Of a stretch of 64,000 bases of DNA, positions 11,811 through 24,678 are shown piece by piece; positions within the stretch are counted from its first letter, which is position 1, and every line of letters begins with the position of its first letter. Source of the stretch: Ailanthus altissimus (taxonomy: Eukaryota; Streptophyta; Magnoliopsida; Sapindales; Simaroubaceae); contig OX327697.1 of assembly GCA_946807835.1 (NCBI GenBank), forward strand, positions 12,087,001 through 12,151,000, given 5' to 3'. The position numbers and the translations under genes are program-made. The notes below the pieces were generated by a model. That model worked only from the letters and a program-made list of their open reading frames with translations. It was not told where the DNA came from and ran no database searches.

Positions 11811-11879
11811 ATAATTATTGTTGGATCACAAAGTCAAGAAATCATATCTACTCATCAGAATACATCACTACCACCTAGG

Positions 11880-13000
11880 TGTAACGAAAAGGCAGTAAGA
11901 CCACCCATATGCTATACGTTAATTGAAAAAGCACAAGATGTAATCTTCGATGATAGTGTATATAATCTATTCACATATAAACAAGCAATGTAAGATTTTG
12001 ACAAAGAGAAATAGCTTGAAGCCATGAATCTCAAGATGGAGTTAATGTACTCTAACTTAATTTGCCAGCTTGTAGATTTACCCGAAGGATTTAAAGCCAT
12101 TGAGTGCAAATGAGCCTACAAAAGAAAAAGAAGAGCAAATAGAAAAGTGAAGACTTTTAAAGCAAGGCTGGTGGCAAAGGGTTATACCCAAAAGGAGGGA
12201 GTTGACTATAAAGAGGTTTTCTTACCAATAACCATACTAAAATCTATTCGCATTCTTTTATATATTACCGTTTGTTTAGAATACAAGATTTGACAGATGG
12301 ACGTCAAGACTACGTTTTCTGAATAGTAATCTTGATGAAATCATTTATATGGTTCAACCAGAAGGATTTATAGAACAAGATCAAGAGCAAATGGTTTATA
12401 AATTGTAAAGGTCTATTTATGGATTTAAACAAGCATCTAGATATTGGAATATAAGATTTGATCAAGTTATCAAGTCTTATAAATTTGAGCAAAATATTGA
12501 TGAAGCTTGTTTATATAGGCGCATCAATGAATGCAAAGTAGTTTTTGTAGTTCTTTACGTTAATGATATTCTTTTCATTGAGAATGATAAAGAAGTATTA
12601 TCGGATGTAAAGAAATGGCTAGCTAAGCAATTCCAAATGATAGATTTGGGAGAAGTAAGTTATATTCTTGGGATTCAATTCAGATAAGATCATAAGAATA
12701 AGCTTTTGGCTTTGTTTCAAGCGTCGTACATAGATAAGATCCTTGTAAGGTTTTCGATATAAAATACGAAATAAGGTAATTTACCTTCTCTCAATGGAAT
12801 TCATTTGTCTAAGGAACAATGTCCTAAGACACTTCAAGAAGAAGAGGATATGAGACGGATACCCTATGCCTCTGCAGTAGGCAATCTAATATATGTCTTA
12901 TTGTGTACTAGGCTCGATATTTACTATTCAATGGGTATAGTTAGTTGGTATCAATACAATCTAGGATATGATCACTAGATTGCAGTAAAGTGCATTCTCA
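11880..13000 (+). pseudogene. Reverse transcriptase of copia B, YVND at the active site
   Basis: Recognised by KVKTFKARLVAKGYTQKEGVDY (about 12147-12210), a hallmark of copia RTs. Then come TILKSIRILL, the QMDVKT segment, YGFKQASRYWNIRFDQ and the active-site strand VVLYVNDILFIEND (about 12550-12590). The canonical motif is YVDD, so the first catalytic Asp of the pair is Asn. LGEVSYILGIQF and SYIDKIL follow. Five or more in-frame stops are present. Confidence 0.75.
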
Positions 13001-13555
13001 AGTACCTATGAAAAATAAGAAACTATATACTTGTCTATTCTGATAAGGATTTAATCCTATCGGATACATTGATCTTGATTTTCAATCTGACTTGGATTCT
13101 CGAAAATATACGTTTAAATCAGTATTCAATCTTGGCGGTAGAGCTATTATATAGAGAAGCATAAAGCAATCATATATTGTCAATTCCACTATAAAAGCCA
13201 AATATGTAGCGACTTATGAAGCAACTAAAAAAGAGGTATGGCTTAACAAATTCTTATCAGATCTGGAAGTTATTCTAGATATGAAGAAACCCTTCGCACT
13301 TTATTTTGATAATAGCTATGTGGTGGTAAATTTCAAAAGAGCTAAGAAGTCAAAAAAAGAGGTAAGCATATAAATTATAAATACCATATGATCATGGAGA
13401 TCGTTCACCGATGAGATGTCATGGTGAAGAAAGATCGAGTCAATAAATAACCACGTTGATAATTTTATAAAGACTCTACTCGCTATAGTTTTAGGAGTTA
13501 CTTAAAGGGTTTGAAGATACGAGACATGTCACATACTTTAGGGCAAATGAGAGAT
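13000..13555 (+). pseudogene. RNase H of copia B and polypurine tract
   Basis: Continues the RT frame through RIPYASAVGNLIYVLLC (just upstream at 12850-12900) into ILVYSDKD, a remnant of the first RNase H strand, and then badly shifted sequence to about 13500. The final block GAGACATGTCACATACTTTAGGGCAAATGAGAGAT resembles the same place in elements C and D. GGGCAAATGAGAGAT (13541-13555) is the polypurine tract directly before the LTR. Confidence 0.6.
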
Positions 13556-13647
13556 TATTGGAAATATACCCTAAAAGTATGATTATTTGTATTTAGATAC
13601 CATTTGAAAATAAATAATAAAGGTTATTAATTCAATTTTATGTTTGC

Positions 13648-15715
13648 AATTTTGTTGAAAATAGTGTTTATGTGCCATTCCAATATTGTATGAATATTAA
13701 CTGTTTAATATTTATACAATAAGCATTTCGAATAAAATTATTAATATTAAAGATATATGGTAAGATGCTTATAACATTTCAAATATTATATGATCTGAAG
13801 CAGTTTAGATCTGGTCTAAAAGAGTTTAGGCTAGGGCTAAGAGTTAGCAATGCTGAGAGTTATAATTGTGAAGAGTTAGCATTGCTAAGAGTTAGCAGAG
13901 TATAAGAATCAGCAAAATCTAAAGAGTTAGAGCCTTGTCTGAAAAGGGACAATGACCCAAGGTTATACTAGCAATGACATAGTTGTAAATAGTGCTAAGA
14001 AATATCATTGTGCAAGTATGTTCTCAAATTTTATATTCATGATCTATTTTCACTTATGCAGGTCTGTCGGTAGAGATCTTATCATATATAGATTAGTATA
14101 TTTCTATATTTGGATAGTCCAAATGATTAATCTTAGCAGACCATAAGCTTAATAGAAGCTCGTATAGGCATACATATATTTAGTGAGGATTGTATACTGA
14201 ACTAGCTTAATTAAGACCTCCAATAGACATCTCATAAAGTCATCAATTGAGGGTCCTATCAAGTTCAATAATATTCGTTGTCCCTTAACCTAAGCACCAT
14301 GGTGGTCTTGTGAGTGATTTGCCATACTTAGGTTCCACATATGTCATAGACCTTTTATAGTCTAATCGTTGGGTGTCGCTAGGTATAGTTCGATGCTCAT
14401 GAAGTTCGGTGTGTGTAGATATAGGATCCGTCAGCTTATATAGGTGAGTTATTTATCTAGATGCTCCAAGATTTGTTCCAAAAAATCTTATGGCATAAGT
14501 AGCTAACCTAAAAAAAGTGTTTCCTGTGTAAGAAACAATATCGTAAAGGTGTTTGCGAATATTATTTATAGGAATACAAATTTGAAGATAAGTTCTAAAT
14601 TTGAGCATATAGAGACTTGATGGTGTTGATCTATGTGTCGGCTCTTCCAAGATATAAATGACGTTAGGATTATCTAAATATGTATTAACCTCAACTTATA
14701 TGGTTCAACATGCTATTTTTTATTTCCAAAGCGTGTGTGTTGGGTATTGTTTATGGACTTACGAAAGAGTTCTATAAGATAAAATGAGTGTGAACCTAAG
14801 GAATCTCACTATATGGAGTGTACTCATTGTGCACGAAATAGTTTAATTTAGGAAGTGTTTAGAAAATTAAAATTATTTCAAGGTCCCTTGGAGAGATGAT
14901 ATAGTTTAAATATTAAGCTCAGAATCTAGTCAAGTAGAACTTACCACTTTATCCTTTCTATTGATAGTAACATGTCATGCCATTAATTTATAATGGCATG
15001 GCATGTTGTATGATTTAAATGGCCCATTTAATTATTAATAGTTAAATTTTGATTAAATGAATTAATTTCAAGATGAAGCCAAAATTTTAGTTAAAATTAA
15101 ATTGTTTTCCATTTGTTGCAAATGAAAGATTCGGCCAGATTATATTAAGCATGAGGTGGCCCTTTCAAATGCTTTATATATACATTTGCTATCTTTTAAC
15201 AATATATGGCACTTTGTTAATATATTAACAAATTAAATGGTCATTAACCTTTGTAATATTCGGCCACCTCTTTTTATATTGCCACTAATCTATTTATTAA
15301 TCATGATATGTCCTATAATATGGATTTACATGCTTATAAAATGTTTACACCAATTAAGTGTTAATTGGTTCATTGGGCGGCCAAGAAAGCTATAAAATGA
15401 GACTTCATTTCATTTGAATTGTAAGAAAATAAATTGTGAGTTACAAATAGTTTAAGGGCCGAGAGAAATAAAGAGGCAAGAGTTGCTTTTAATATTTCGC
15501 TAAAAAAAGGATGGCTACCGTTCTAGTTCAAATGATCCTACCAAATTTTAAACTAGAATTACGCAAAGTACACTTCAATAGTGAGATCTCTAATATCTCA
15601 TTAGTATAATGAGATGTTTGTTTATATTTCATAGCACTTAATTATGTATATGAGATGTGTAATTAATAATTAAAAATGTATACGTTCACCCTAGGCACAA
15701 CATACTTTCAAATTT
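13648..15715 (+). mobile_element. Solo LTR of family A, copy 1, with AATTT target duplication
   Basis: The LTR itself is 13653-15710 (TGTTGA...TTTCA), flanked by AATTT at 13648-13652 and 15711-15715. It shares long blocks with 33080-35253, with the reverse complement of 55287-57288, and with 63262 onward: the opening TGTTGrA..GTGCCAT, the GAGTTAGCA subrepeats, and the block from GGTGGTCTTGTGAGTG through the GTGTCGCT segment. No internal domain accompanies it, so it is a solo LTR left by recombination between two LTRs. It lies inside the 3' LTR of copia B. A TATA box (TATAAAATGA) is at 15391-15400. Confidence 0.85.
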
Positions 15716-17049
15716 TGATTATTTTTATTCAAATATCATGAAATTTCTTAATTATTATATGTAACCTTAAACTTAGTAAATAATAGTTATATACAAGATG
15801 ATTGAGTTTAAGCATAATAATCTAAACGAGTTCTTAGTCTGAACGAAGATAGAAACTTCATTTGATAGACTATAAATGCGATCTATTTGTATATTATATA
15901 CAATGGTCTTACCCGGATCATTCTATGTAGTGAGATAAAAAAAAATGAAGGTGTTTTGTATAATGTTTATTATATAGAACTGGACTATGATAAAATTAAT
16001 TCTTTGTTAATATCCGTTAATGAAGAGAATTTATTTTATCACAATATAATTATATATGGATTAATTCTAATCTTAAGTAATTAATAAACTCTTATTTATT
16101 AAGTTATGTTTATTAATTTACAAGAGAAAGAATGTAAACGATTCTCAGTCAATTACTAAGTATTTTATAAATACAACAAAACGGATGGCTGAGAACATTT
16201 CTTATAGATATGGAATCCACATCTTCTGAGAAGAAGTTAGATAAGTTGTTCTCTTGATAATTAATTCTGTTCTTGAACATAATGAATGTTTAGTTTTCTT
16301 TAAGAGTTAAAAAAACAATAAATTTGTGAATTCACAAATTAAATGTTCAAAAGAGAATCAATTTGGATCAAGAATAAATATGTAATGAGAAGGTTAACGA
16401 ATACTCGATCTAACTCTAATTATGAATATTGTAGATGATTGATTTACATGAATTATTATTAAATAGATAAAGACAGTTTTTTATTTTATAATTTTTCTAC
16501 AAAATTAATAGTTCAGTTTTATGTTGTTAGTGAAGTAATATAAAGTTCATAAATAAAATCATATTGATTAAAGAGTTTAATCAAATGATTTAATTTATTA
16601 GAGTTTAATTTTATAGGTCCATCAGGTCCTCATGTTGATTCCATAAAATACTAAAATGGGCTATAGATTAATTATCAGATATAAAGTATATTAATTGGCC
16701 TAAGTTTAATTTGATGGCCTAAGTTTAATTTGATTAAATTTATTAGAACCAATTAATTAATTTTGTTGACCCATGTTTAATTTGATTAAACTCATTAGGC
16801 TCAATCAATTGTTGGCCCAATCCATAATAGTTATGAAATTAAATTATTTAAATAAAATAGATACTTAAATTATTTAGATAGTTATGAATTATCTAAATTA
16901 TTTAATTAAAGATAATATTAGATATTATCCTAATCATTATCAAATAAAAATTTATTCTTTTAATTATTTAAATTAAAATAATATAAATATATTATTTTAT
17001 CTTAATTCTATTAGAATTTGGAATTTAAATAAAATAAGAATTCTTGCAT

Positions 17050-17058
17050 TATAAAAAG
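17050..17058 (+). promoter_or_regulatory. TATA box candidate in the copia B LTR
   Basis: TATAAAAAG about 280 bases upstream of the LTR end, in a 500-base stretch of almost pure A/T. Position fits a U3/R promoter in the same direction as the pol remnant. Confidence 0.45.
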
Positions 17059-17331
17059 GAGTTTTTATATCCACTTTTAACATATTATTCTTGGTGTGCT
17101 TTCTTGGGGCTAAATTGTTTTTTAGAAAAAAAAATTAAAGAATACAAAATTAGATCTTTCATAATAAATCAACTCGATCACACAAGTAGTTCATTAATGA
17201 AAGATACAACATAGAAGATTTATTAGTGTTGATAAATAACATGTATGAAAAATTCATAATTAAAATATTTTTCTTATACCTTTATTGTTAAATTAAAATA
17301 ACATAACAAATTTTTAAAAACTGTTTCAACA

Positions 17332-19726
17332 ATACCATTGTTTAAATCTCACGAAATGATAATCAACAATTTACACGTTTCACTAATCGATCTTGATGTT
17401 TGAACTATCGTTATTGTCAATCAATTGTATCAATGGACTTTCTAAACTCTAACTAGCAAACCCTAACCATCACCGTTACCCTAAATTGTCAAAAACCACC
17501 CAATTACTACATTTATTTTCTACGACTTCAAGTGATTTAATTAATTAATATTTATTTAATTTTAAACACTAAGCATATCCATAGTAATTAATCTTAATAA
17601 AGTTCCTCTCATATAACTTGGTAAATTTTCTATCACTTGCCATAGCCATAATGTTCTTTCTTTATTCTTGCTTGATTATTTAGTACAATTGTTAAATTAG
17701 TAAGCAAGGATTGATACATAACTCACAATCACTAATCTCAAAATTCTAAAATTATGTGTTCTATAATAGTTGAGATTATGGATACTCTATTAGAGTATAT
17801 CCTATACATGATTATTTTAATAAGCATAGTTATGTTGATTGAATAGGAGATACCAAATTTTCCTTTATAACACAAATTATTGTAGTGGTTTGGGTTGTTT
17901 AGGAGTAGCCAAATAAATGATTGAACACGTGCAATTATTTTGTTTCCTCACCAACTAGAAGTGAAATGTAATCATCAACTGATCAAACATCATTTCAATT
18001 AGAATGTTGAATCAACAACAACAACGATTTTATTTATTATATAGAAATATTTATGGATTTATACAACTTATAAAGTAAAATGTCTCACTTATAATGTGGA
18101 ATTTATAATCTTAGTTATTACACTTGTAATTTTCTATGTTACAAGATTTATATTTTTATGTTGTGTGTTTGAAGTTGTAAATTTTTACTTCAAATTGTTA
18201 AAATCTGATTGTTGGTAATGATACTTGATTATAGTGGCGAAAGCCTACTTTTTTTAATTGTTTTTTAAAAAGAACAATTATATACTAGTCATTGGAACAT
18301 GCAGTTGGGCTTGAAATGGATAATTAATGTGTCCAGCAGCACATTTCTAAACACGCAATGGGCACGTGGCATTACAAATAATCGTTCATATACAAGATAA
18401 ATAAAAGAAAGAAAAATGCAAATACAATTTGTCTAAATTTTTTTAATTTAATTTGGTGACTTAAATTTACATCATTGATTTTATGAAATCAAATGTTTAG
18501 ATTTAGAGTCAAATAGGTAGCGTTTAATGTTGCTCCTCTCTACCATTAAATTGACTACCATTAATAGATGAAAATTTGTGTTAAAACCTTAAGTTAAAAG
18601 AAACTTACTCTATTTATTATTATCATATCAAAACAAATAATATACTTATATTAGTATAAATGTTGATAAATCAAATTTTTATTGACCTTGGATTAAGTAA
18701 CTTTCTGATACTTGAAATATACATCAAAATTAAAAATCCCAAGTATTTTTTTATATATATTTTTTCACTCTCTTAAGTTTGTAAGAGAGAGAGAAAAAAA
18801 AAAGTATTAGTCAGAGCATTGGTCTTGCGCGCCCACATATCGGCCAAGCTTTTATTATGACGCATATTAAAAATATCTCGAATACGCTGAGGAGTCGTAA
18901 TTCTATGCTTTGGATTGACCAAGTTGCAGTAATTTTAAATTTGCATATTTATATCCCTATCGTTATTTTGCCTTCACTTTTAGCTATCATGCAGTGATGT
19001 ATCACGATTAAGAAGCGGATCTCTTTTTGAATTCGGCAACAACATTCTTTTCCTATGGTTGTTTTGTAGTTTGCTATTTATGTTTGATTTCAATAAACAT
19101 GTTTTAGTGTCTTTCGAATTATTTAATTTGGTTGTTATTTTATGTTTTGTATTCATTATTATAGCTGTCGGGCCGCTTAAATCTAAATTTGAAATAATTA
19201 CATTATTAATTTTAGTTCTTTATAAAATTGTTGGTATTGTTTTAGAATATAATTATGTTATACGAGTTAGGTAAAATAAATCCACTTAAATTTTGCTTTA
19301 TAATAGTAGTTGGTTATTTGTATTGTAGTTTTTTAATTGATTTATCTGCTACAATTTTGATTGAAGAAATCACATATTAAGGTTGAGGATCATAAAGAGC
19401 TAGAGATAAAGTGTTGGAAGTATGTACACAATATGGATGGTGTCCTGTGTATGAATTTTCATGCATAAAATTTTTTTTTGTGTGTCAAAAAATTAGATTA
19501 ATAGATCCTATTATGATAAAAACGGATGGTTATAGTTGAAAATACTCAATCTTTATATTAATTTATCGAATTGACAAAACCTTTTTTCATAAAAAAAATT
19601 TACACTAAAATTTGCAATTATGTTGAATAAGGGTAATTAAATTAGATAAATTTTATTGAGATTTTACGTGTTCAATTTAATATTGTTAAATTTTAATATA
19701 TTAAATATTGTTACATAATACTTACA
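17332..19726. other. AT-rich spacer, no gene recognised
   Basis: No frame with recognisable protein similarity on either strand. An open frame at 19059-19274 (71 codons) is rich in Phe, Ile, Leu and Val, as expected from translated AT-rich DNA, and has no identifiable domain. A slightly more GC-rich patch at 18815-18930 has no visible gene structure. This may be pre-insertion host DNA or repeats too decayed to recognise. Confidence 0.4.
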
Positions 19727-19878
19727 GTAATGATTTAGTTAAAAACTTTGCAGTGTACTTTTTTATCTATTGTAATGATTTAGTTAAAAAATTTGCAATA
19801 TACTTTTTTATCTATTGAAATGGAGGTCTCGAGTTTAAATTCCTCTTCCCCATTTAAACTAATAGTAATAATAATAAA
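19727..19878 (+). repeat. Decayed tRNA-derived SINE-like repeat with a 45-base duplication
   Basis: The segment GAGGTCTC followed by GAGTTTAAATTCC (19831-19843) matches the tRNA B-box context GGGTTCGAATCCC at 9 of 13 positions. All four mismatches are C-to-T or G-to-A. It ends in a simple AATA-type tail (19861-19878), as plant SINEs often do. Upstream, a 45-base unit containing GATTTAGTTAAAAA (A-box-like) is present twice in tandem (19727-19771 and 19772-19816). The call rests on motif layout only. Confidence 0.5.
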
Positions 19879-20489
19879 TTCCATCACATAACTTACATAT
19901 ATTCTCAAAATCTTCACAAATATCTCAAATATTTGATGTTAAAAAAATGTTACTTTGATTGTTTTTTAAATGTCTGATCATAAACACAGATATAATGTAA
20001 TTTTTGAAAATTTTAAGGTATATGTCAAAAAAAAAAAAGTTTAGGATTTATGTATAATTTTTCTCTAATAATTTTTATTTTTATTTTTATTATCAGTCAC
20101 ATGTGCTATGATTACTTGCGAATTAGACATTTTTCACTTTTCCAACAAACATGTGTCCTCATTTTATAAAAAAAATTGACAAAAAAAAAAAAAAGAGAGA
20201 TGTCAATAAAAAATAAAGACCTTTCTTTCTTTTTTTTATAATTAATGAAATTTTATTTAGAAAATTAATAACTTACTTCATCATTATCAACACCCTTGTT
20301 TTGTATGATTATTTTCTCCATCAATTTAAAACTCATCGTAATTTATTTTTAGAAACTAAAAAGTAAATTATTAATTTAGGATTTTTTTTATATAAAAAAG
20401 ATAGTTTTGTGATAAATGGTTTAAAAAAATTATGAAAAGTATAATGAGTGGGTACGAAGCGCTTCGATAAATATAAATTTTGTTAGAGT
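19879..20489. other. AT-rich spacer
   Basis: Homopolymer A and T runs (for example 20027-20038 and 20178-20193) and no gene. Nothing supportable was found on either strand. Confidence 0.4.
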
Positions 20490-20511
20490 TATATATATAT
20501 ATATATATATT
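20490..20511. repeat. (TA)n microsatellite
   Basis: Eleven perfect TA dinucleotide units, immediately left of the truncated 5' end of LINE2. LINE insertion next to AT-rich tracts is common. Confidence 0.9.
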
Positions 20512-20517
20512 TGCAGC

Positions 20518-22585
20518 AACTAGTGGTATTTTGACACCTAAGCTGATCTTCTTTCATGAGTCGATGAGGAGTCATTTTTGGTTTGATCCTTTGTGGGTAC
20601 GGGATATGAATGTCAAGAGATTGTTGAGTCAGTTTGAAGTTGGATGATAATTTGATGGAAATATCTAGTAAATTGAATTTATGTATAGCAGCATTGATGG
20701 ATTAGCACATAGCTAATGGCGGTGCAATTCCTTCCAGGATTCGGAGAGTTATAAAGGAGATAAACAGGATTCTTGGGTCTGATTCTGCTAGAGTAGACTT
20801 TATTAAGCTTAAACAACTAGAGATTGAGCTTCAGAGATTGCTTGCGAGGGAGGAGCTTTTTTGGTTCTAATGTACAAGAGCTGATTGGCTTTCCTGGAGT
20901 GATCAAAGCTCTAATTTTTTTCACTAGAAGTCTGCAGGTCGACAGGCAAAAAATTAGATATTTGGGTTGTTTTCGAAAACATGGAGTTTGGTGTGAGGAT
21001 GGTTTCACAATTTCCAATATCATCTCTGAGCATTTTTCAGTGATTTTTCGATCCTCTTAACCTACAGATAGTATGATTTTAGAATTTTTTGGGGGGTAAT
21101 AAGTCATGTATTTCTAAAGCAAATGGCTTGTTGCATGATGCTGATTTGAGGAGGAGGTTTGTACTGCTATTTTTTCTATAGAGTCTTTTAAGGGTTCGGG
21201 GACCGATGGATTCCATGCTATTTTTTTCAAAAAATTTTGAGAGATTGTTAGAGTGAATGTGGTAAGTTTTTGTCTAGGGATTCTTGACAAAGGCCATTCT
21301 TTGATTAACTATAATCAAACTAATATGATGTTAATTCCAAAAATCCTTTCACCAAGTAAAGTATTGGATTTTAGACCTAGTAGCCTCTCTAATGTTTTTA
21401 TATAAGATTGTTGCTAAATGCATGGCAAATAGTTAAAGGTTATGATCCCTGATATGATGTTACCATCACAAAGTGCCTTTATGCTTGGCAAATCGATAAC
21501 TATTAATGTTATTTTAGCTTTTGAGTTAACACATTCTCTAAAGTGTAAAAGACCAAGCAAATTGGGTTTTTCGGCTTTGAAATTGGATTGGAGTAAAGCT
21601 TATGATTGAGTGGAGTGGCAATTTGTATTTTTTTTTTATAGAAAAATTAGGGTTAAGTAATAGATGATGTCAGCTTATTTACAATTATCTATCAACTGTC
21701 CACTTTAGCTTCCTTGTTAATGGGAGATTATAGGATGGGTAAAGCCTTTCAGAGGTTTGTGGTAGGGTATCTTTTATCGCTATATTTATTTATATTATGC
21801 ACTAAAGAGTTATATCTTTTGTTCAGCAAGCTGAGGTGTAAAGGGATATGCATGGTTTTGCATGTTCACGTAATGGTCCAAGAGTTTCTCATCTGTTTTT
21901 CATGGATGATAGCTTGGTTTTCAGCTAAGCCAACTTTCCAAATTGTTCAACTATTAAGGATATTTTGGCTATTTATGAGAAGGTCTCAAATCAAAAAATA
22001 AATTTTAATAAATCATCAGTTACCTTTAGACCTTGTGTCTCTTTAGAGGACCAGGGATATAGTTAGAGCTTTTTGGTTTTCCAGGTAGTGTTATGCATGA
22101 TTAATATTGGGGGATTCCTTCATATATTGGGATGGATAGAAAGTTGGCCTTCAAACATATCACAGAAAGGTTACGGCGCTGATTACAACTTTGGAAGAGT
22201 AGATTTTCTTCACTAGGTGAAAAACTAGTTTTTATTAAGGTTATTATTTAAACCATCTCTACTTATTCTATGTCAATCTTCAAGTTACCAAGCTCCATCA
22301 TTTCGAGAATCTTGCAAATGATTCAAACATTCTAGTGGGGCTTAAACGGAGATAACAACAAGTTGCACTGATTGAATTAGGGTGACCTTTATTTGATTTT
22401 GGTAGATGGTGGCCTTGGGTTTAAGAATATGGCTAATTTTAATCAGGCTTTGGTAGCCAATAAGGTTGGTGTGTACTCACCCAACCAATATCTTTAGCTA
22501 GTCGCTTTCTAAAATACAAAATTTTTGGCATTCCAATTTTTTTTTGGCTTCTTGCCCATAAAAGTGCATTTACTTATAAAGAAGT
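20518..22585 (+). pseudogene. LINE2, 5'-truncated: endonuclease end and reverse transcriptase
   Basis: Plant L1-type non-LTR element. The reading begins within the C-terminal endonuclease region (HFWFDPLWVRD near 20575-20610). It continues through the EIELQRLLAREE linker (20820-20860) and into RT: SGTDGFHAIFFKKF (21195-21240), SPSKVLDFRPSSLSNV (21348-21400), PSQSAFMLGKSITINVILAFELTHSLKC (21464-21545) and the palm segment LGFSALKLDWSKAYD (21560-21607). The active-site strand is FFMDDSLVF (21893-21922), so the Asp pair is kept although the consensus is (F/Y)ADD. Frameshifts and stops are frequent. Truncation at the 5' end is usual for target-primed insertion. The element is split at 22585 by element G and resumes at 25696. 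Confidence 0.8.
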
Positions 22586-23541
22586 TATTAAAAAATTGGT
22601 GATTTAATAATTTTGCTTGGATAAGAATTGAGATGAATACTAAAGTGGAGAGTCACAAGAAGTCTAGAACGTGTGGGATATGTATGAAGAAGTTTATGAC
22701 GTGTGGGACACGAAGGGGGAAGTAAAACGGGACTTGAAGACGTGAAGGAAGTAAGAAAATGCGGGATACGGGATACGGGCTACAGGGCTGAGCGCCGCGA
22801 CGCCTAGGACAGTGCACATGCGTTAGAAGTCTGTTTTTAATTCGGATTTCTAATTTTGGGAAGTTTTGGACTTTCAAAACAAGTGGACTTTTATTCCAAT
22901 AAGGAATAGGGTTAGTAAGCAAGAAAGACACCCTATATAAACACTTGTAAACCCTTGTTTAAGATCAAGCATTTAAGATTTCAAGATGTAACCATAAGAG
23001 AGAATAAAGGAGTTAGGTAGGCACTAAGTGCGTGGTGCACTAGGGTGTAACCTTTGGGGAGTATTTTTTCTTTAGGTTCTTTGAGTGAATAAAAGAGAAA
23101 CACCATAGATCCTTTTGACTTAAATGCTTGGGCTATTCTTGTATTCCTTATAAAAATCTCTTATGAGGAGATACTAAGAGGTCTTGGGGAGTCATGGTAA
23201 TCAAGGGTAGATACTTAGAGGTCTCTATGAGAGATACTAAAGGGTCTTGTGGGATCATTGATGATGTAAGAAGATACTTACTAATCTATTTCAATTGTAA
23301 GAAGCTGGATCATGGATCCTCCATGGACGTAGGCAATTTTGGGCCGAACAACGTATATCTTGTGTCTTGTTGATTGGTTTATTTTCTTTATCTTTATTGG
23401 TGTGTTAATCTTATGTGTTCTTTCTTATTGTATCAAGTTATGGTTTTTCGCTGCGCATAAAGTAAAAGGTGTATCAAGGTTGTGGCTTAGTTGATGCTAT
23501 AAGGGTGTCAAATTGAAGTGCATAGTGTGATATCTGCAACA
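22586..23541 (+). repeat. 5' LTR of element G
   Basis: Begins TATTAAAAAATTGG (TGTTGGAAAATTGG in the right copy) and ends GCAACA. Visibly homologous to 24679-25695 along its whole length, including the GTGCACTAGGGTGTAACC block and the series of GAGATACTAA.AGGTCT subrepeats (23167-23280). It lacks about 80 bases of the GC-rich island present in the right LTR. Confidence 0.85.
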
Positions 23542-23544
23542 AAC

Positions 23545-23556
23545 TGGTATCAGAGC
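23545..23556 (+). other. Primer binding site for initiator tRNA-Met (element G)
   Basis: TGGTATCAGAGC, a perfect match to the standard plant LTR-retrotransposon primer site for initiator tRNA-Met, three bases after the LTR end. It fixes the direction of element G as plus. Confidence 0.9.
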
Positions 23557-24678
23557 TTGAGTTGAAGTCCAAACTTATATCAAAGCATGGGTTGAAGTCT
23601 AGATTGCAAAGTATAGGCAGCAGTATCAAATTGCAGAGCAAAGGTTGTCAACCATGGGGACTCACAAATATAAGAGAAGAACAATAGGAAAGATGATTAT
23701 CTGAAAGAGAAAAAGATGATGGCCTTACTGGGGAGTTTTATTTTTTGAGTAAGGATCACTCTTAAAAAGGAGACTACCAAGAAAATGGCGTCATCTAGGT
23801 CATAGTTAGAAGAATCATTTAGATTGGACACAAAAGAAAGATGGAAAAAGAAGAGCAATCAAGATTGAAGGGCATATCCAAAAAGTGTCTAGGGCACTCA
23901 AAGGGATAGTCCTAAGAGAAAGACAGAGATAGAAGGAAAGTAGATTTGCAAGTCTGTTGGATGACTAGGCAAAGACCTTGATTGCATGAGAGCTTCTGAA
24001 GGAATAAGTGTCTGATGGATGAACTATTTTTGGGATCTAACGTAGTGTTTTTATATGAGTCATGGAGAATTGTTATTTATCATTGGAGAAATATGGCTTA
24101 TGGTAAATCATAGAGGATTGGCAGAATAAGATTAAGACTACATAGTAAAAAAGACAAGGGAGAGACTAGGTATGAGATTTCATTCCTCATTTCATAAAAA
24201 CTTAGAGGACTCGGGACTGCTAGATCGAAATAGAGAGATTCATGGAAGGCATAAGGAAGGAATACTAAATGGGAAGCAAAAGGATCGGGGGAGTGATAAA
24301 GCACAGAGGGAGGCTATGTGCTTGTAGAAAAGTGCTTAGAATGGGATCAACATAGGGTTGTTGATTTAAAATAGACCATAAAGTAGCTTTTGATATATCA
24401 CTTTCTGGCAGAGGTTGAAAGAGAATGTGTGGGAAGAGTAACAATGGCGAGAATGTGTTTTCACCATTAAGGGTTGTGGTTATGGTGTCTTCGGGACATA
24501 AAAGATCACAACATTGAACTATTCTAGACATCAGCATTCAGGGATCTTTGGAGACCGTAGTCGCAATAGCCTTAGTAAAGTTTGGGACTTGACTTATAGA
24601 CTATGCTAGTGAGCATTGGTCAAGGAGGGGTGACGGTGATTAGCTTCATGGAGCGAGATTTTGAATCAATGAGGGGTT
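23557..24678 (+). other. Internal region of element G, no coding capacity
   Basis: Purine-rich on the plus strand. It has short frames with charged residues (for example around 23800-23960) but no zinc knuckle, protease, RT or integrase motif. Antisense open frames here (24098-24304, 24265-24537) look like shadows of the base skew. The purine tract AATGAGGGGTT (24668-24678) sits directly before the right LTR. Confidence 0.6.

Larger units (their letters stand above)
10861..17331 (+). mobile_element. Ty1/copia retrotransposon (element B), 3' part, degenerate
   Basis: Contains the pre-integrase region, integrase, RT, RNase H, polypurine tract and a 3' LTR. Its gag and 5' LTR are not seen; they may lie left of element F, outside the window. 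The 3' LTR begins TATTGG (13556) and ends CAACA (17331), and is itself split by a family A solo LTR. The order integrase before RT identifies copia. Stops occur every few dozen codons, more than in elements C and D, suggesting B is older. Confidence 0.8.
13556..17331 (+). repeat. 3' LTR of copia B, interrupted
   Basis: Starts TATTGGAAATAT at 13556 (TGTTGG-type start), runs to 13652, is interrupted by the solo LTR at 13653-15710 plus one copy of its 5-base duplication, and resumes at 15716. It ends TTTCAACA at 17331. Without the insertion it would be about 1.7 kb. The second part is extremely AT-rich and has no coding content. Because the 5' LTR is not in the window the right boundary is inferred from the terminal CAACA and from a TATA box about 280 bases upstream. 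Confidence 0.6.

Noticed and set aside
17455..17490. CCCTAA-type motifs resembling plant telomere repeat
   Set aside because: Only scattered single copies (CCCTAACC, CCCTAAA), no array.
19059..19274. A hydrophobic 71-codon frame that could pass for a membrane peptide
   Set aside because: Composition (Phe, Ile, Leu, Val) is what AT-rich DNA gives by chance. No similarity, context or promoter.
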